This document shows positions 1-8,979 of a stretch of 64,000 bases of DNA, one piece after another. How positions within the stretch are numbered: position 1 is the stretch's first letter; every line of letters begins with the position of its first letter. Under the pieces are notes generated by a model. The model did no database searches. It had not been told where the DNA came from and saw only the letters and a list, made by a program, of their open reading frames with translations. The stretch comes from Stackebrandtia albiflava (GTDB lineage: Bacteria; Actinomycetota; Actinomycetes; Mycobacteriales; Micromonosporaceae): assembly GCF_007994225.1 (NCBI RefSeq), contig NZ_VLLL01000006.1:1240001-1304000 (forward strand), given 5' to 3'. The position numbers were made by a program, and so were the translations under genes.

Positions 1-2166
1 ACCCAGGCACTCCAGATCTACCGGGACATCGCCTACCGGATCCTCGACGTCGCCGACGAGATCCACACCCACATCGCCGACCAGAACCTCGCCAACCAGG
101 CACGGTCCGTCGCCGCCCTCGCCGGCGCGAAACAGGCCGCCGCCGACCAGCGGTTCCTGGTGCGCAACATCCTGTCCACCCTCGAGGACACCGGCGACGA
201 CATCCCGACCAGCCGGGTCGCCGAACTCGCGGAGTTCCAGGGCGTCGAGAAGCAACGCCTCGGCGAGTTCTACCGTTCCGCCACCGCCCGGGCCAAGGGC
301 TTCTACGCGACCATCGTCGTCGGCCCCTCCCTCGACCAGTCGGCCCTGATCGTCAACCAACTCCTCAACGAACGCGCCGTCGAGTACAGCGCCCGCGACT
401 GGGACTACTCGCAGGCCTACCGGATCAACAAGCTCCACGAGGTCGAGACGGCCATCACCGAAGACCTCGAGAACTCCGCGATCGACCTCAAGAACGCCTC
501 GCAGCAGGACGCCATCGTCACCGGTGCCGCCGTCCTGCTCATCACCGTCCTGTCCGGTGGTGCCGCCGTCATCATGGCGGTCCGGATCAGCCGCCGACTG
601 CGGTCGCTGCGCCGTGAGGCACTGGTCGCCGCCGAGGACACCCTCCCGACCGCCGTGGCCGCGATGACCGACGCCCGAAGCGAACGACAGGTCAACGACG
701 CCGTCGCCGAGGCCGAGGAGGCCGCCCCCACCGAACAGTCCGGACCCAACGACGAGGTCGGCGCGGTGTCCCAGGCGTTCACCGTCGTCCACAAGCAGGC
801 ACTGCGGCTCGCCGCCGACCAGGCCATGCTGCGCCTCGACGTCGCGGCCATGATGATCGCCCTCGCCCGCCGAGGCCAGAGCCTCGTACAACGACAGCTG
901 TACATGCTCGACGAGTTCGCCGGAGTCGAACGCGACCCCGAGAGCATCTCGCGCATGAACCAGCTCAACCACCTCGCCTCCCGCATGCGGCGGAACGAGG
1001 AGAACCTGCTGCTGCTCGCCGGCGGAGACCCCGGCCGACGCCACAACACCGCGACCTCGGTCGCCAAGGCGGTCAGCGAGGCCGCGGCCGAGATCGAGGA
1101 CTCCGACCGCGTCGTCGTGGTGGACGCCGCCGAGGCGCCCGTCGTCGCCAACGTCGTCGGCGACGTCGTCCACCTCCTCGCGGAGCTGCTGGAGAACGCC
1201 GCGGTGTTCTCGCCGCCCAGCACCAAGGTCCGGGTCGCGACCCGGCACACCGTCCACGAGATCGTCATCAGCATCGCCGACGAGGGCATCGGCCTGCCAC
1301 CAGAACAGGTCGACGAGATCAACGCCCGGCTCGCCGAGCCGTCGGCACTGACCTCCTCGCTCGCCGGGACGATGGGTCTCCTCGTGGTGGCCCGGCTCGC
1401 CGCACGGCACAACATCGACGTGCAGCTCCACTCGACCCCCGGAAAGGGCACGCTCGCGGTCGTCAGGCTCCCCGAGACCCTGATCGCCAAGGAGGCCCTG
1501 CCGCCGGCGCGGGTACCCGGCTCCTCGTTCGCCGGAGCCGACCGCACCCGCCACGGCGCCGACACCGGCCGAGGCGGCCCGTTGGCGTTGACCGCCGAAC
1601 CCTCCGCCCCCCGGACCGGAACCGGCGAACGCCCCGGCGCGCAACCGATGGGCGCGATCGTCCCCCACCAGCGGCAGGCGTACCAGCCGACCCGGTCGGC
1701 GCCCGCCCGCCCACAGTCCTCTTACAGCTCCGGCTGGTTCATGCCCGCCACCGGCTCCGGCGACTTCCCGTCGCAACCGCCCGGCTCGCTGAGCTGGCGG
1801 CAGGGTGCCGGCGACGTCGCGTACGACCGCACCCGCAAGGCGATCGCGGAGGCCGAGGCCGCCGCGGCGGCGGCGACCAGGCCCATGAGCGCACCGCCGT
1901 CGGCACCCCCGCCGCCGGTCGCGCCCGTCCGGACCGCCCCGGCTCCCGTGGCCTCGCAGGAGAACGGCACCGGCGCACTGCCCCGCCGCAGTCCGGGCGC
2001 ACGCCTGTTGCCCGGTTCGGTCGAGACACCGTCCGAAGCACCCAGTCCCCGCCGCGGCACCGGCGACGGAATCGATCCCGACGAGATACGAAGTCGACTG
2101 GCCGGTTTTGCCGGAGGCATCGCCGCCGCGAGCCAGTCATCTCACCTCGACGGCCATGGCGGCTGA
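1..2166 (+). CDS. Conservon-type sensor histidine kinase (5' truncated by window edge)
   Basis: The reading frame is open from base 1, so the N-terminus lies outside the window. The visible protein begins in an extracytoplasmic helical region of the nitrate/nitrite-sensing (NIT) type. A membrane segment follows (about codons 175-195, VTGAAVLLITVLSGGAAVIM), then a HAMP-like linker and a dimerisation region with LNHLASRMRRNEENLLLLAG. The ATPase domain has an N-box (ELLENAAVFSPP), a G1 box (DEGIGLPP) and a G2 box (TMGLLVVARL). The last 200 or so residues are Pro/Ala-rich and probably disordered. This is the CvnA-type kinase of actinobacterial conservons, which normally acts with a roadblock protein (next gene), a DUF742 protein and a small GTPase. 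The last two are missing here. Confidence 0.85.
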   Translation, partial: TQALQIYRDIAYRILDVADEIHTHIADQNLANQARSVAALAGAKQAAADQRFLVRNILSTLEDTGDDIPTSRVAELAEFQGVEKQRLGEFYRSATARAKGFYATIVVGPSLDQSALIVNQLLNERAVEYSARDWDYSQAYRINKLHEVETAITEDLENSAIDLKNASQQDAIVTGAAVLLITVLSGGAAVIMAVRISRRLRSLRREALVAAEDTLPTAVAAMTDARSERQVNDAVAEAEEAAPTEQSGPNDEVGAVSQAFTVVHKQALRLAADQAMLRLDVAAMMIALARRGQSLVQRQLYMLDEFAGVERDPESISRMNQLNHLASRMRRNEENLLLLAGGDPGRRHNTATSVAKAVSEAAAEIEDSDRVVVVDAAEAPVVANVVGDVVHLLAELLENAAVFSPPSTKVRVATRHTVHEIVISIADEGIGLPPEQVDEINARLAEPSALTSSLAGTMGLLVVARLAARHNIDVQLHSTPGKGTLAVVRLPETLIAKEALPPARVPGSSFAGADRTRHGADTGRGGPLALTAEPSAPRTGTGERPGAQPMGAIVPHQRQAYQPTRSAPARPQSSYSSGWFMPATGSGDFPSQPPGSLSWRQGAGDVAYDRTRKAIAEAEAAAAAATRPMSAPPSAPPPPVAPVRTAPAPVASQENGTGALPRRSPGARLLPGSVETPSEAPSPRRGTGDGIDPDEIRSRLAGFAGGIAAASQSSHLDGHGG

Positions 2167-2218
2167 CCTCCATGGCCGATACCGCCCCCCTCGCGAGTGA
2201 AGAAGGACTGTGCACCCG

Positions 2219-2635
2219 ATGACGACATCACACCAGACCGGCCAGATCGGTGAACTCGACTGGCTGCTGACCTCCTTCGTCCAGAAGATCCCCGACGTCG
2301 CGCACGCGTTGACGGTCTCCGTCGACGGCCTCGCCCTGGCCGTCTCCGCCGGACTCCCCGGCGACCGGGCGGACCAGCTCGCCGCCATCACCAGCGGACT
2401 CGCCAGCCTCACCACCGGTGCCGCCAAGGTGCTCACCGCGGGCAGGGTCCGGCAGTCGGTCGTCGACATGGACGAGGGCGTGCTGCTGCTCATGGCCGTC
2501 GGTGACCGCGCCCAGGTCGCCGTGCTGGCCCAGGCCGGGTGCGACCTCGGCCTGGTCGGCTACGAGACCGCCCTGCTGGTGAAGCGGGTCGCGGCCGCGT
2601 TGGAGCCCGCCGCCCGCCGCAGCCACCTCAGGTGA
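2219..2635 (+). CDS. Roadblock/LC7-domain protein (CvnB-type)
   Basis: A 138-aa protein with a single roadblock/LC7 fold; [20 protein letters not shown] and the [12 protein letters not shown] segment are typical of CvnB. It lies 52 bp after the kinase, so co-transcription is likely. In conservons the roadblock protein binds the kinase and regulates the CvnD GTPase. An in-frame GTG at 2210 lies only 3 nt from AGAAGG and is a less likely start than ATG 2219. No cvnC or cvnD follows; the strand switches after about 245 bp. Confidence 0.85.
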   Translation: MTTSHQTGQIGELDWLLTSFVQKIPDVAHALTVSVDGLALAVSAGLPGDRADQLAAITSGLASLTTGAAKVLTAGRVRQSVVDMDEGVLLLMAVGDRAQVAVLAQAGCDLGLVGYETALLVKRVAAALEPAARRSHLR

Positions 2636-2879
2636 CCGTCCCGGACCGATCCGGCGCCGCCCCCGCCGGACCGGTCGGCCGTCACCTCTCCGCCCCGGCC
2701 GGTCGCCGAGCCGCGACGACCGGCCCATCCGGTGGTACGCGGCGCCGCCCGGCCGTGCCGGACACCGGCGTCACCCGGCGATCCCGTGGAGACGCCCCCG
2801 GCGTGCGGTACCGCGACCACGCGACGCGACGACCCCGCGCGGTCGCGTGCGTCGCCGCGGCCTGCCCGCCACCCGCGAC
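2636..2879. other. Intergenic, no supported gene
   Basis: About 245 bp of very GC-rich sequence between convergent genes. I see no DUF742 or GTPase remnant, no tRNA and no strong hairpin with a U-tract. Confidence 0.5.
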
Positions 2880-3599
2880 CTAACTGCGCCACGCGGCGGT
2901 GATCGCCTCCCGGCGGCGCCACGTCGCCGCCGTACCGTCCCTGCGGCGGGACGCCTTCTCCCACATCCACCGGCACTTGGCCACCATCGCCGCCCGCCGC
3001 GCCGCCCACGGCGGCATCGCGCCGCCGTACCCGTGATAGAGGTGCGGCAACGCGTCCAGGCAGTCGGGGTGACGGGTACGCACCCGCCACTCACACCAGG
3101 CGAGGTCCTCCAACGGCCGCCCGAGATGCGCGAAACCCCAACCCACCACACCGGTGACCGTCAGGGAGTCGGACGCGAACCAGATGCGGTGCGGGCCGAA
3201 GTCGCCGTGGACGAGGACGCCCCCGACGCGCGCCGGACCGCCCAACGCCACCTCCGCGTCCACCCGGTGCACGGCGGCCAGAGTCCGCCCGCACGCCGCC
3301 AGCACGGCCGCCGCCGTGTCGCCGTCGCACAGCACGGCACCGTTGCGGCCCTCCACCGGATCGCACCTCACCTCGTCCGCCACCACCGCGCGGACCCGGG
3401 GCACCGGCACCGAGGGCCACAGTGTCCGGAGCAGCCGGGCGTGCCCCGCCGCGTCGGCGGCCGCGTCCGCCCCACCGAAACGCAGCCGCAGTTCGCCGTC
3501 GGTGTGGTCTCCGTTACCCGGGGCCGGTTCGCCGGGGGCCGTGTAGTCCATGTCACGCATCAGATCGGATGGTGCCACACCCCGGCCACTCTCAGCCAC
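2880..3599 (-). CDS. Degenerate aminoglycoside-phosphotransferase-family protein (likely kinase-dead)
   Basis: A 239-aa protein with the outline of the short actinobacterial APH/choline-kinase-like family: an N-terminal DYTAPGEPAPGNG stretch, then VHGDFGP..., then a GFAHLGRPLEDLAW segment. Two key positions have changed. The catalytic-loop motif HGDxxxxN reads HGDFGPHR (Asn to Arg), and the metal-binding Asp of the usual V(I/L)DWEFA reads VVGWGFA (Asp to Gly). I infer loss of phosphotransfer with the fold kept, either as a pseudokinase or as a decaying gene. The GTG start at 3599 is uncertain; a Met at codon 14 is possible. The gene stands alone on the minus strand. Confidence 0.6.
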   Translation of the reverse strand: MAESGRGVAPSDLMRDMDYTAPGEPAPGNGDHTDGELRLRFGGADAAADAAGHARLLRTLWPSVPVPRVRAVVADEVRCDPVEGRNGAVLCDGDTAAAVLAACGRTLAAVHRVDAEVALGGPARVGGVLVHGDFGPHRIWFASDSLTVTGVVGWGFAHLGRPLEDLAWCEWRVRTRHPDCLDALPHLYHGYGGAMPPWAARRAAMVAKCRWMWEKASRRRDGTAATWRRREAITAAWRS

Positions 3600-3855
3600 G
3601 GCCGGATCCGGCCCCGGGAACCGGCGGCCGGCACCGGTTCACCGCGCGTGCCTGGATGTTCGGCCCGCGACCCGCCACGACGACCCCGGACGGACCCACG
3701 TGGCCGCGACGCCACGCCGAGTCGCCGTCCACACCCCGTCAATCGGGGAGGAGTCTGGAAGGCTATCCTGCGATCGCCAGACTTGACGTGGCCACTTCCA
3801 GGGTGTCCATATCGCTCGACCAGCGACTGGCGATGAGAGTTCAGGAGGCCAACAG

Positions 3856-5622
3856 GTGACAACGGTTTCGCCGAAGCCGATCGTCGCGCGCCCATGGCCG
3901 GTGCGCCGGGAGCCGAAGGGCTCGTGGCTCGCCCGCACACTGCGCACGACCGACGCCAAGCAAATCGGCTTGATGTACCTGGTGACGTCGTTCGCGTTCT
4001 TCATGATCGGCGGCCTGCTGGCGTTGCTGATGCGGGCGGAGCTGGCCCGGCCCGGAATGCAGTTCCTGTCGGTGGAGCAGTTCAACCAGCTCTTCACCAT
4101 GCACGGCACCATCATGCTGCTGATGTTCGCCACCCCGGTGGTGTTCGCGTTCGGCAACTACATCGTGCCGATCCAGATCGGCGCGCCCGACGTGTCGTTC
4201 CCCCGCCTCAACGCCTTCGCGTACTGGCTGTACCTGTTCGGTTCCTCGCTGGCGGTGGCGGGTTTCCTCACCCCCGGCGGCGCCGCCGACTTCGGATGGT
4301 TCGCCTACCAGCCGCTGTCGGACGTGGTGAACTCTCCCGGCGTCGGCGCCGACATGTGGTTCATCGGCCTGGTCATCTCCGGTCTGGGCACCATCCTCGG
4401 TGCCGTCAACATGATCACCACGATCCTGACGCTCCGCGCCCCCGGAATGACCATGTTCCGGATGCCGGTGTTCACCTGGAACATTCTGATCACCAGCCTC
4501 CTGGTGCTGCTGGTCTTCCCGATCCTGGCCGCCGCCCTGCTGGCCGTCATGGCCGACCGCACGCTCGGCGCCCACGTCTTCGACAGCGCCACCGGCGGCG
4601 CCATGCTCTGGCAGCACCTCTTCTGGTTCTTCGGCCACCCCGAGGTGTACATCGTCGCGCTGCCGTTCTTCGGGATCGTGTCCGAGGTCATCCCGGTGTT
4701 CAGCCGCAAGCCGATCTTCGGTTACAAGACCCTGATCGCCGCGACCATCGGCATCGCGGCCCTGTCGATGGCGGTGTGGGCGCACCACATGTTCGCCACC
4801 GGTCAGGTGCTGCTGCCGTTCTTCTCGTTCATGAGCTTCCTGATCGCGGTCCCGACCGGCATCAAGTTCTTCAACTGGATCGGCACGATGTGGCGGGGCC
4901 AGCTCACCTTCGAGGCCCCGATGCTGTTCTCCATCGGCTTCCTGGTGACGTTCCTGTTCGGCGGCCTGTCGGGCGTGCTGCTGGCCAGCCCGCCGATCGA
5001 CTTCCACGTGTCCGACACGTACTTCGTCGTCGCCCACTTCCACTACGTGCTGTTCGGCACCATCGTGTTCGCCGTCTACGCGGGCATCTACTTCTGGTTC
5101 CCGAAGGCCACCGGCCGCATGTACGACGAACGCCTCGCCAAACTGCACTTCTGGTTGACGTTCCTCGGATTCCACGCGACGTTCCTGGTCCAGCACTGGC
5201 TCGGCAACGAGGGCATGCCCCGCCGTTACGCCGACTACCAGGTCGCGGACGGTTTCACGACGCTCAACACGATCTCCACGATCGGCGCGTTCATCCTGGG
5301 CGCCTCCACGCTGCCGTTCCTGTGGAACGTCTACAAGTCCTTCAAGGCCGGTCGCGTCGTCACCGCGAACGACCCGTGGGGTCACGGCGGCTCCCTGGAG
5401 TGGGCCACCAGCTCCCCGCCGCCGCTGCGCAACTTCGACCGGATGCCCCGCATTCGCAGCGAACGCCCCGCCTTCGACGAGAAGTTCGGGCACCTGCTGG
5501 AGGGCAACGGGAAACTCGACGTCCTGGAGGCGTCCGACCTCGGCGAACGCGACACGCCGTCGGAGGAGCCGCCCAGCGTCGAAGACCAGACCGAGGCCAA
5601 GCGCCGGGACGAGGAGTCCTGA
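3856..5622 (+). CDS. ctaD: Cytochrome c oxidase subunit I
   Basis: A 588-aa multi-pass membrane protein and the catalytic subunit of the aa3-type oxidase, which reduces O2 to water and pumps protons. The haem/CuB ligand motifs are visible: HGTIMLLMF in helix [22 protein letters not shown] with the cross-linked His/Tyr pair and the proton-channel Glu, the HH of WAHHMFATG, and [10 protein letters not shown] binding haem a and a3. The GTG start is set by AGGAGG at 3843-3848 with 7-nt spacing. As in many actinobacteria, ctaD stands apart from ctaC/ctaE. It ends in an acidic tail and is followed by a perfect terminator. Confidence 0.97.
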   Translation: MTTVSPKPIVARPWPVRREPKGSWLARTLRTTDAKQIGLMYLVTSFAFFMIGGLLALLMRAELARPGMQFLSVEQFNQLFTMHGTIMLLMFATPVVFAFGNYIVPIQIGAPDVSFPRLNAFAYWLYLFGSSLAVAGFLTPGGAADFGWFAYQPLSDVVNSPGVGADMWFIGLVISGLGTILGAVNMITTILTLRAPGMTMFRMPVFTWNILITSLLVLLVFPILAAALLAVMADRTLGAHVFDSATGGAMLWQHLFWFFGHPEVYIVALPFFGIVSEVIPVFSRKPIFGYKTLIAATIGIAALSMAVWAHHMFATGQVLLPFFSFMSFLIAVPTGIKFFNWIGTMWRGQLTFEAPMLFSIGFLVTFLFGGLSGVLLASPPIDFHVSDTYFVVAHFHYVLFGTIVFAVYAGIYFWFPKATGRMYDERLAKLHFWLTFLGFHATFLVQHWLGNEGMPRRYADYQVADGFTTLNTISTIGAFILGASTLPFLWNVYKSFKAGRVVTANDPWGHGGSLEWATSSPPPLRNFDRMPRIRSERPAFDEKFGHLLEGNGKLDVLEASDLGERDTPSEEPPSVEDQTEAKRRDEES

Positions 5623-5630
5623 CCGACCGC

Positions 5631-5664
5631 CGAACGGCCGGACCCGCACGGGTCCGGCCGTTCG
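5631..5664 (+). terminator. Terminator of ctaD
   Basis: A perfect 15-bp stem (CGAACGGCCGGACCC with its complement) and a 4-nt loop, 8 bp after the ctaD stop. It lacks a U-tract, as is common in actinobacteria. Confidence 0.85.
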
Positions 5665-5709
5665 CGTGTCCGGAGGTGACCGGGCGCCGGACGTGCCCGC
5701 ACCCACTAA

Positions 5710-5873
5710 GAGCTCCTGAATCGTTGAACTGTCTGGCTCGGAACGCTCAGGCGGCGACTGGCGGCGTTGTCGGGTCTTCTGCGTACAACACCGGTACGCA
5801 CAAGACCCTCCGCCTTGCCATTCATCCACCTGAGGCGCCCCTCCCTGATCAGACGCCAACAATTCAGGAGCTC
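5710..5873 (+). mobile_element. MITE-like element, copy 1 (164 bp)
   Basis: Terminal inverted repeats of 17 bp with one mismatch (GAGCTCCTGAATCGTTG against CAACAATTCAGGAGCTC) are flanked by a 3-bp duplication, TAA at 5707-5709 and 5874-5876. This matches the TNA target sites of some IS5-group elements. There is no transposase gene. A second copy of identical length, about 90% identical, lies inverted at 24629-24792. The right end is 12 bp from the pncA start. Confidence 0.8.
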
Positions 5874-5885
5874 TAAGCTGACGGC

Positions 5886-6455
5886 ATGGCGCGCGCACTC
5901 ATCATCGTGGACGTGCAGAAGGACTTCTGCGAAGGCGGCTCACTCGCCGTGGTCGGCGGCACCGCCGTCGCCTCGGGCATCTCCGACCTGGTGGCACGGG
6001 AACGGGACCGCTGGGAACACGTCGTGGCCACCCGCGACTACCACATAGACCCGGGACACCACTTCTCCACCGAACCCGACTACGTCGACTCGTGGCCGGT
6101 GCACTGCGTCGCGGGGACGCCCGGAGCCGAGATCCACCCCGACATGACCGCCACACCGGAGGCAGTCTTCGACAAGGGCGCCTACGCCGCCGCCTACTCC
6201 GGCTTCGAGGGCAGCAGCGGTGACACCTCGCTCGCTGGGTGGCTCCGTGATCACGAGGTCGACGCCGTGGACGTCGTCGGCATCGCCACCGACCACTGCG
6301 TGAAGGCCACCGCGCTCGACGCCGCCCGGGAGGGCTTCGACACGACCGTACTGCTCGACCTGACGGCGGGCGTGTCCCAGACGACGGTGGACGCCGCACT
6401 CGACGCCCTCCGCGAGGCCGGGGTGACGCTCCGGGGCACCCCCCGCGTCGGCTGA
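5886..6455 (+). CDS. pncA: Nicotinamidase
   Basis: A 189-aa isochorismatase-fold amidase that hydrolyses nicotinamide to nicotinate in NAD salvage. Its N-terminus is nearly identical to M. tuberculosis PncA. The catalytic triad is D9 (VDVQKDF), K97 (FDKGAY) and C138 (ATDHCVKAT). The metal ligands are D51, H53 and H59 in RDYHIDPGHHF and H73 in WPVHCV. The product is the substrate of the pncB gene 2.5 kb downstream on the other strand. The MITE end lies directly before the start, so upstream expression signals may come from the element. An intact enzyme of this type would also activate pyrazinamide. Confidence 0.95.
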   Translation: MARALIIVDVQKDFCEGGSLAVVGGTAVASGISDLVARERDRWEHVVATRDYHIDPGHHFSTEPDYVDSWPVHCVAGTPGAEIHPDMTATPEAVFDKGAYAAAYSGFEGSSGDTSLAGWLRDHEVDAVDVVGIATDHCVKATALDAAREGFDTTVLLDLTAGVSQTTVDAALDALREAGVTLRGTPRVG

Positions 6456-6501
6456 CCACCGACGAACAGCCCGACTGCATTCAGCCTGACCCCATTCCGG
6501 C

Positions 6502-6507
6502 TAGTAT
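6502..6507 (+). promoter_or_regulatory. -10 element for the 6517 ATPase gene
   Basis: TAGTAT lies 9 nt before ATG 6517, which implies a leaderless transcript. A weak -35 (TTCAGC, 6480-6485) gives 16-bp spacing. There is no Shine-Dalgarno sequence, which agrees with leaderless initiation. Confidence 0.5.
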
Positions 6508-6516
6508 GCTGCCTGC

Positions 6517-8010
6517 ATGGTGGTAGCCAAGCCCGCCGAGGTGTTCGCGCGCGACCACGAGTGGGACGCACTGTGCCGATTCGTGCAAAGCGACAAACCC
6601 GGGTTGACCATCGGCATCGTCCGGGGACGCCGCCGGCACGGGAAGTCGTGGCTACTGGAACACGCCTGCGCCGCCATGTCCGGGGTCTACACACTGGCGC
6701 TACGGCAGAGCCGGAAACCGGCACTACGACGATTCGCAGAACAACTGTCACAAGCGGTCGGTCACGAGCTGGGGGAGTTCACATCCTGGACCCAGGCGTT
6801 GAACACCGCCGTCACGGCCCTCGCCAGGACCGCTACCGGGAACCCGCTGCTCGTACTGGACGAGTTCCCCTACCTGGTGGCGCACTCACCGGAACTACCC
6901 AGCGTGATCCAGGCACTCTACGACGAACACGCGCCGGGCAAGAACGGTCCCCCGTTCCGGCTGATCCTCTGCGGATCGGCGGTCTCGGTGATGTCGACAC
7001 TGGCACGCGGCGACCAGGCCCTGCGCGGACGCACGATCCTGGACCTGCGCGTGGAGCGATTCGATTTCCGCGAGTCGGCGCGATACTGGGACGTCACACC
7101 CGATGTCGGTTTCCTCATCGACTCCGTTCTCGGCGGGGCCGCCGGGTACCGCGACATCGTGGACGGCGTTCCCGCCGATGATGACGCCGACGGATTCTTC
7201 TCCTGGCTCGCCACCGGCGTCCTCGACCCGTCCCACGTGTTGTTCACCGAACCCGACTACCTCCTCTCGGAGGACCCGCGAATCGGTGACCGCGCCGTCT
7301 ACCACTCCATATGGGAGTCCGCGGCCGCCGGCGCCTCCACACCCACCCGGATCGGCGGCGACGTCGGAATGGAGGCGAAGACACTCTCGTACCACCTCGG
7401 CATCATGCGAGACGCCGCCTTCCTCCGGTACGAACAGGACATGCTGCTGCAACGCAAACCGGTGATCACGGTCGCCGATCCCGTCGTCCGGTTCCACAAC
7501 CTGATCGTGCGGCCGCAACTGGCCGCCCTGGAGGCCCGCCACACCGCCCGCGTCTGGGAGAGTGCCGAAGACGTGTTCCGGGCGAAGGTCCTCGGCCCCC
7601 ACTTCGAACAGATCGCCAGGGACTGGGTATACCGGTACGGTCAATGGGAGGGACTGGCCGACATCGGTCAGGTCGGTACGACACAGGTGCCGTGCCGCCG
7701 GCACCGCGGGCATCAAGTCGACGTCCTCGCGCTGAACGCCGGCGGGATCGCCCGCAGCAAGAGCAGCCGCATCACCGTCATCGGCGAGGCGAAGTGCACT
7801 CGTGCCGGCTGCGGCACGACCGAGCTGGCGCGGCTCGAACACATCCGGGAGACGCTCGTCGACCAAGGCTGGAACGCCGCCGAAGCCCGGTTGGTGTTGT
7901 TCTCTCGCAACGGGTTCGGCGACGAGCTGCGCGGGACCGAGGCCGTGCTCGTCGACCTCGCGACGCTCTACGGGAGGGCGGGCGTGGCCGGCACGCCCGG
8001 CAGCAGGTAG
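6517..8010 (+). CDS. AAA-family ATPase with nuclease-like C-terminal (DUF234-type) domain
   Basis: A 497-aa protein. The N-terminal P-loop ATPase has Walker A GRRRHGKS (37-44) and Walker B LLVLDEFPYL (about 111-120); the sensor-like LILCGSAVSVM follows. A winged-helix-like middle region (GMEAKTLSYHLGIMRDAAFL) leads to a C-terminal domain in which HQVDVLALN and ITVIGEAKCT resemble the D...ExK core of PD-(D/E)XK nucleases, as in DUF234 proteins. Members of this archaeal-ATPase-like group are poorly characterised, and some occur near defence or toxin loci. The gene appears monocistronic and leaderless. The function is unknown; nuclease activity is inferred from motifs only. Confidence 0.75.
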   Translation: MVVAKPAEVFARDHEWDALCRFVQSDKPGLTIGIVRGRRRHGKSWLLEHACAAMSGVYTLALRQSRKPALRRFAEQLSQAVGHELGEFTSWTQALNTAVTALARTATGNPLLVLDEFPYLVAHSPELPSVIQALYDEHAPGKNGPPFRLILCGSAVSVMSTLARGDQALRGRTILDLRVERFDFRESARYWDVTPDVGFLIDSVLGGAAGYRDIVDGVPADDDADGFFSWLATGVLDPSHVLFTEPDYLLSEDPRIGDRAVYHSIWESAAAGASTPTRIGGDVGMEAKTLSYHLGIMRDAAFLRYEQDMLLQRKPVITVADPVVRFHNLIVRPQLAALEARHTARVWESAEDVFRAKVLGPHFEQIARDWVYRYGQWEGLADIGQVGTTQVPCRRHRGHQVDVLALNAGGIARSKSSRITVIGEAKCTRAGCGTTELARLEHIRETLVDQGWNAAEARLVLFSRNGFGDELRGTEAVLVDLATLYGRAGVAGTPGSR

Positions 8011-8048
8011 GCTGCGTCGGGCAGCGACCTTCGGACTCAGGAGAGGCC

Positions 8049-8102
8049 ATGCGGTGCACCGAACCGGTCACCGGCACGGAGAACACACGGCGGGAACACT
8101 GA
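8049..8102 (+). CDS. Possible 17-aa leader peptide before a GNAT gene
   Basis: ATG with a strong AGGAG 5 bp upstream encodes MRCTEPVTGTENTRREH. A possible -10 (TAGGCT) overlaps the stop codon of the upstream ATPase. Two short hairpins follow: CACCG/CGGTG (8107-8118) and CATGGC/GCCATG (8140-8154). The acetyltransferase at 8178 has only a weak ribosome site. The arrangement resembles leader-peptide control, but no codon bias points to a particular signal. Confidence 0.3.
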   Translation: MRCTEPVTGTENTRREH

Positions 8103-8177
8103 CCCCCACCGTCCGGTGACGACGACTCGACCGTCTCATCATGGCTTCGCCATGCACACCGGAAGGCTTCACCCGAA

Positions 8178-8930
8178 GTGTCCATCGCAATCCAGGACTA
8201 CGCCCGCGCCGCCATCGTCAAAGGCGGCCACTCCCACCGGATCGGACCGTTCACCGTCCGCTTCGACCCCGACACCGACCACCCGTTCCTCAACTACGCC
8301 ATCCCCGACAACGAGGCGCGACCCACCACCGCCGAAGTCGACGCGCTGGTCACCGCCTTCACCACCCGGGGACTCCGGCCCCGCGCCGAACTGCTCCCCG
8401 AAGCCGCCCCGGCGGTCGAGGCCGCACTCGCCGCCGCCGGACTCGTCGTCGAGGCCAGGAGCCCACTCATGACCTGCGCCCCCGGGGAGGCCGTGACGGC
8501 CGAACCCGCCGGTGTCCGGCTCTACCGCCCCACCCGATCCGACGAATACCTCGACGCCGTCACGATCCAGTACGCCGCCTTCGGAGAGACCGACACACCC
8601 GGCGAGGCCGAAGCCCACGCGCAACTGGCCGGACCCGCCGAACGCGGTGCCGTCGTGGTCGTCGCCGCCGTCGACGACCGGATCACCGGGGTCGGACTCT
8701 ACGGCGCACCCGTCGACGGGATCGCCGAAGTCGCCGGAATCGCCGTCGCACCTTCCCACCAGGGCCGCGGCATCGGGGCCGCCATCACCGGCTGGCTCAC
8801 CCGCCACGCCCACGACGCCGGGGTGCACACCGCATGGCTCGACCCCTCGGGCGACACCGCGCAACGGCTGTACCGACGCGCCGGCTACCGGGTGTCCGGG
8901 ACCAAGCTCCACATGTCCGTACCCGCCTGA
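8178..8930 (+). CDS. GNAT-family N-acetyltransferase
   Basis: A 250-aa protein. The C-terminal half is a GNAT domain: VVVVAAVDDRITGVGLY forms the central strands, and EVAGIAVAPSHQGRGIGAAI carries the acetyl-CoA pyrophosphate-binding motif A (Q/RxxGxG/A). AQRLYRRAGYRVSG forms motif B. The N-terminal half may be a second, degenerate GNAT fold. The substrate is unknown. The start is GTG 8178; its Shine-Dalgarno sequence is poor and a small ORF with hairpins lies upstream. Confidence 0.85.
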   Translation: MSIAIQDYARAAIVKGGHSHRIGPFTVRFDPDTDHPFLNYAIPDNEARPTTAEVDALVTAFTTRGLRPRAELLPEAAPAVEAALAAAGLVVEARSPLMTCAPGEAVTAEPAGVRLYRPTRSDEYLDAVTIQYAAFGETDTPGEAEAHAQLAGPAERGAVVVVAAVDDRITGVGLYGAPVDGIAEVAGIAVAPSHQGRGIGAAITGWLTRHAHDAGVHTAWLDPSGDTAQRLYRRAGYRVSGTKLHMSVPA

Positions 8931-8979
8931 CGGCGACGGGTCGGCGGCCCACCTCGACGGACCGCCGACCCGGCTCCGG

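Noticed and set aside
5710-5873. Riboswitch instead of mobile element
   Set aside because: The 17-bp terminal repeats and 3-bp TAA duplication at copy 1 are better explained by transposition, although the equal spacing to starts is kept as a finding.
3841-5898. 685-aa open frame antisense to ctaD
   Set aside because: Composition is the Asp/Glu/His/Arg-rich pattern of a shadow frame in high-GC DNA; the opposite strand is unmistakably CtaD.
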